Shown here in pieces: positions 5,367 to 6,620 of a stretch of DNA of 6,620 nucleotides (the first letter of the stretch is position 1; every line of letters starts with the position of its first letter). Position numbers and translations under genes: made by a program. Source of the stretch: Chloroflexota bacterium. Lineage in GTDB: Bacteria > Chloroflexota > Dehalococcoidia > Lucifugimonadales > JACPCL1. The DNA lies in NCBI GenBank assembly GCA_016210395.1, contig JACQUI010000322.1:1-6620 (forward strand), given 5' to 3'. A model generated the notes under the pieces. The model had not been told where the DNA came from and searched no databases. It saw nothing but the letters and a program-made list of their open reading frames with translations.

Positions 5367-6260
5367 CTACCGCTGGCGGATGAACTTCTGCAGGCGGGCG
5401 CTCTGGAGCACCTCGGCAACGTACATGTCGCCGCGTGAGTCCACCCATACGCCGTGCGGTGACAGCGGCTGGCCCGGCTCACGCTTGCCGTTGCCTTCGA
5501 TACGGGTGAAGATGGTGCCGTCCAGGTTGCAGATGGTCAGCCGGCTGCCCAGCTCGGCGACATACATGATGTCGTTCCTGTCTACGTAGATCTTGCACGG
5601 CTGTTTGTAGCCGTCCCAGTGCTCGATGTACTTGCCGTTGGGGGTGAAGACCTGGATGCGCCCGTTCTGGCGGTCAGCCACATAGACCCGTCCGTTGCGG
5701 GCCTCCCAGACGCTGTGCACCAGGTTGAACTGGCCGGGGCCGGTCCCGGGCTCGCCCCAGGAGAAGAGCAGCTTGCCATCGGCGGAGAACTTGTGGACGC
5801 GGGCGTTGCGGTAGCCGTCGGATACGTAGATCTCGCCATGGGAAGACATACCGACGTCCGTGGGCAGGTTGAAGGGGCCGGCTGCTCGCTTCACGGTGGG
5901 GCTCTCCGTGGTGAAGCCCGTATCGGAAGGCTTGTCGCGGTTGCCCATAGTGAAGAGCACCTTGCCATCCAGGGTGCACTTCATCACCACGTGGGCGTCG
6001 CGGTCCACGATGAACATGCTGTCGTCGTTGCCGATGTAGATGCCGTGGGCCTGCTTGATCTGTCCCTCGCCCCACGTTGAAAGAAGGTTGCCGTCCCGGT
6101 CGAAGATCATCATGGGGTGGGAGCTGCGGTTGAATACGTAGACCCTGTCCTGAGAGTCTATGCCAACTGCGCCCACCTGTCCCCACTCATATCCCTGCGG
6201 CAGCTTGCCCCAGTCCGCCTGGACTTCATAGCGGTACATGCCACTACCGACGATGGCCAT
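5367..6260 (-). CDS. NHL-repeat six-bladed beta-propeller, peptidyl-hydroxyglycine-amidating-lyase-like
   Basis: A 297-aa protein made almost wholly of six NHL-type repeats, at about residues 30-63, 70-105, 131-169, 180-213, 220-252 and 266-297. Each has a GIY/VYV strand followed by a DGK-type turn, giving a six-bladed propeller. The alignment I recall to the lyase half of peptidylglycine amidating monooxygenase (PAL) is close: YVSDGYRNARV, FNLVHSVW and YVADRQNGRIQVF. Rat PAL binds Zn through three His and uses Arg533, Tyr654 and Asp787. Here the three His are H72, H182 and H269, with R45 and Y150 in matching places, but the Asp position is Gly (G270). There is no signal peptide, unlike secreted eukaryotic PAL. 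Bacterial homologues are numerous in environmental Chloroflexota and have no proven substrate. The ATG at 6260 has GAGAGGGGG 6 nt upstream and a near-consensus promoter 35-62 nt before it. Confidence 0.88.
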   Translation of the reverse strand: MAIVGSGMYRYEVQADWGKLPQGYEWGQVGAVGIDSQDRVYVFNRSSHPMMIFDRDGNLLSTWGEGQIKQAHGIYIGNDDSMFIVDRDAHVVMKCTLDGKVLFTMGNRDKPSDTGFTTESPTVKRAAGPFNLPTDVGMSSHGEIYVSDGYRNARVHKFSADGKLLFSWGEPGTGPGQFNLVHSVWEARNGRVYVADRQNGRIQVFTPNGKYIEHWDGYKQPCKIYVDRNDIMYVAELGSRLTICNLDGTIFTRIEGNGKREPGQPLSPHGVWVDSRGDMYVAEVLQSARLQKFIRQR

Positions 6261-6294
6261 AGCTCGCCCCCTCTCTGGAAATCAGCCTGGGGCC

Positions 6295-6322
6295 ATTATA
6301 CGGGCAGCCAGCAGAAGGTCAA
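6295..6322 (-). promoter_or_regulatory. Sigma70-type promoter for the leftward NHL gene and possible operon
   Basis: On the minus strand TTGACC (6322-6317) and TATAAT (6300-6295) are separated by 16 nt. This is a perfect -10 and a five-of-six -35. Transcription would start near 6288, giving a leader of about 28 nt that contains the GAGAGGGGG ribosome site (about 6267-6275) before ATG at 6260. It is by far the best promoter in the window. It could serve all four leftward genes if the hairpins in the gaps do not stop transcription. Confidence 0.8.
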
Positions 6323-6620
6323 TGGCGGAACGCCCCGTTGCAGGACAAACGAGGAGTGACTACGCACACAGACGTACGCAGCGCATGGGCAGCTACACCT
6401 CTTGCCGCAGAAGGGCCCGCCATGCGCCCGCAACGGCGACGGCACGTGCACATCGCTACGCCGGCGGCGGCCCACTAGTCCGAACTTCCAGGCGAGCAGA
6501 TACGAAAACAACGTTTCTTCTGGCTACATCGAGTTTTTCCGATGCGCCGCGCCTCTGTTATATTCGCAACCGGCGGAATCGTCAAGATGTTGTCTGGCTA
6601 CATCCCAGATACGGCTAGAT
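6323..6620. other. Gene-free end of the window upstream of the NHL gene
   Basis: I see no protein-like frame on either strand in these 298 nt; the open frames are short, Arg/Pro/Cys-rich and lack ribosome sites. It holds a 12-nt direct repeat, TCTGGCTACATC, at 6519-6530 and 6593-6604. Between the copies lie a T5 run (6534-6538) and a possible rightward -10 (TATATT, 6559-6564) with only a poor -35 (TTTCCG, 6536-6541). This may be the control region of a divergent rightward gene lying outside the window. Confidence 0.5.

Noticed and set aside
4539..5438. A 299-codon open frame on the + strand opposite the MBL gene
   Set aside because: Its translation is repetitive Val/Gly/Ala/Asp-rich and has no motif, whereas the opposite strand encodes a complete MBL protein with every metal ligand.
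6590..6620. Rightward promoter with TTGTCT at 6590-6595
   Set aside because: No acceptable -10 lies at 16-18 nt; the nearest candidate is at about 20 nt and runs off the window.

Overview
The window is high-GC bacterial chromosome with no sign of plasmid or phage. Coding stretches I counted by hand run at about 70-73% GC, except one gene at about 51%. No rRNA, tRNA or CRISPR array is present. The gene mix (Lon, CvpA, an HNH protein, a peptidyl-hydroxyglycine-lyase-like NHL propeller, an MBL-fold hydrolase, a double-VOC protein) and the intergenic palindromes containing GTAGGGGCG look to me like an environmental Chloroflexota genome (Dehalococcoidia/SAR202-like). That assignment is from memory, not from a search.

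Layout: the left part (1-2864) is transcribed rightward. It holds the 3' end of a LonA protease gene (1-986), a four-helix CvpA-type membrane protein (1066-1668), a gene-free stretch with a strong hairpin (1669-2002), an HNH endonuclease-type protein (2003-2521), a strong intrinsic terminator (2526-2568) and a possible 69-aa orphan ORF (2655-2864).

The right part (2874-6260) is transcribed leftward. A near-consensus sigma70-type promoter (6322-6295) leads into an NHL/six-bladed propeller protein with most of the PAL active-site residues (6260-5367). Next come a LACTB2-like metallo-beta-lactamase-fold hydrolase (5303-4473), a two-domain VOC metalloprotein (4316-3402) and a DMP19/DUF4375-family protein (3392-2874) that starts at TTG, directly coupled to the VOC gene. 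Two intergenic gaps on this strand (63 and 156 nt) carry palindromes sharing a 13-nt end but with different cores. The two sets of genes converge at 2864/2874.

How the genes work together: Lon is protein quality control. The leftward genes can be read as a small catabolic/hydrolytic cluster: a propeller lyase-like protein, a hydrolase and a VOC epimerase/dioxygenase-like enzyme. No substrate can be read from sequence. The DMP19-like gene at the end differs in composition and may be a later arrival. I found no convincing new defence or mobile system; the most interesting items are the altered PAL-like active site, the modular palindromes and the coupled DMP19-like gene. The last 298 bases hold no gene that I can support.
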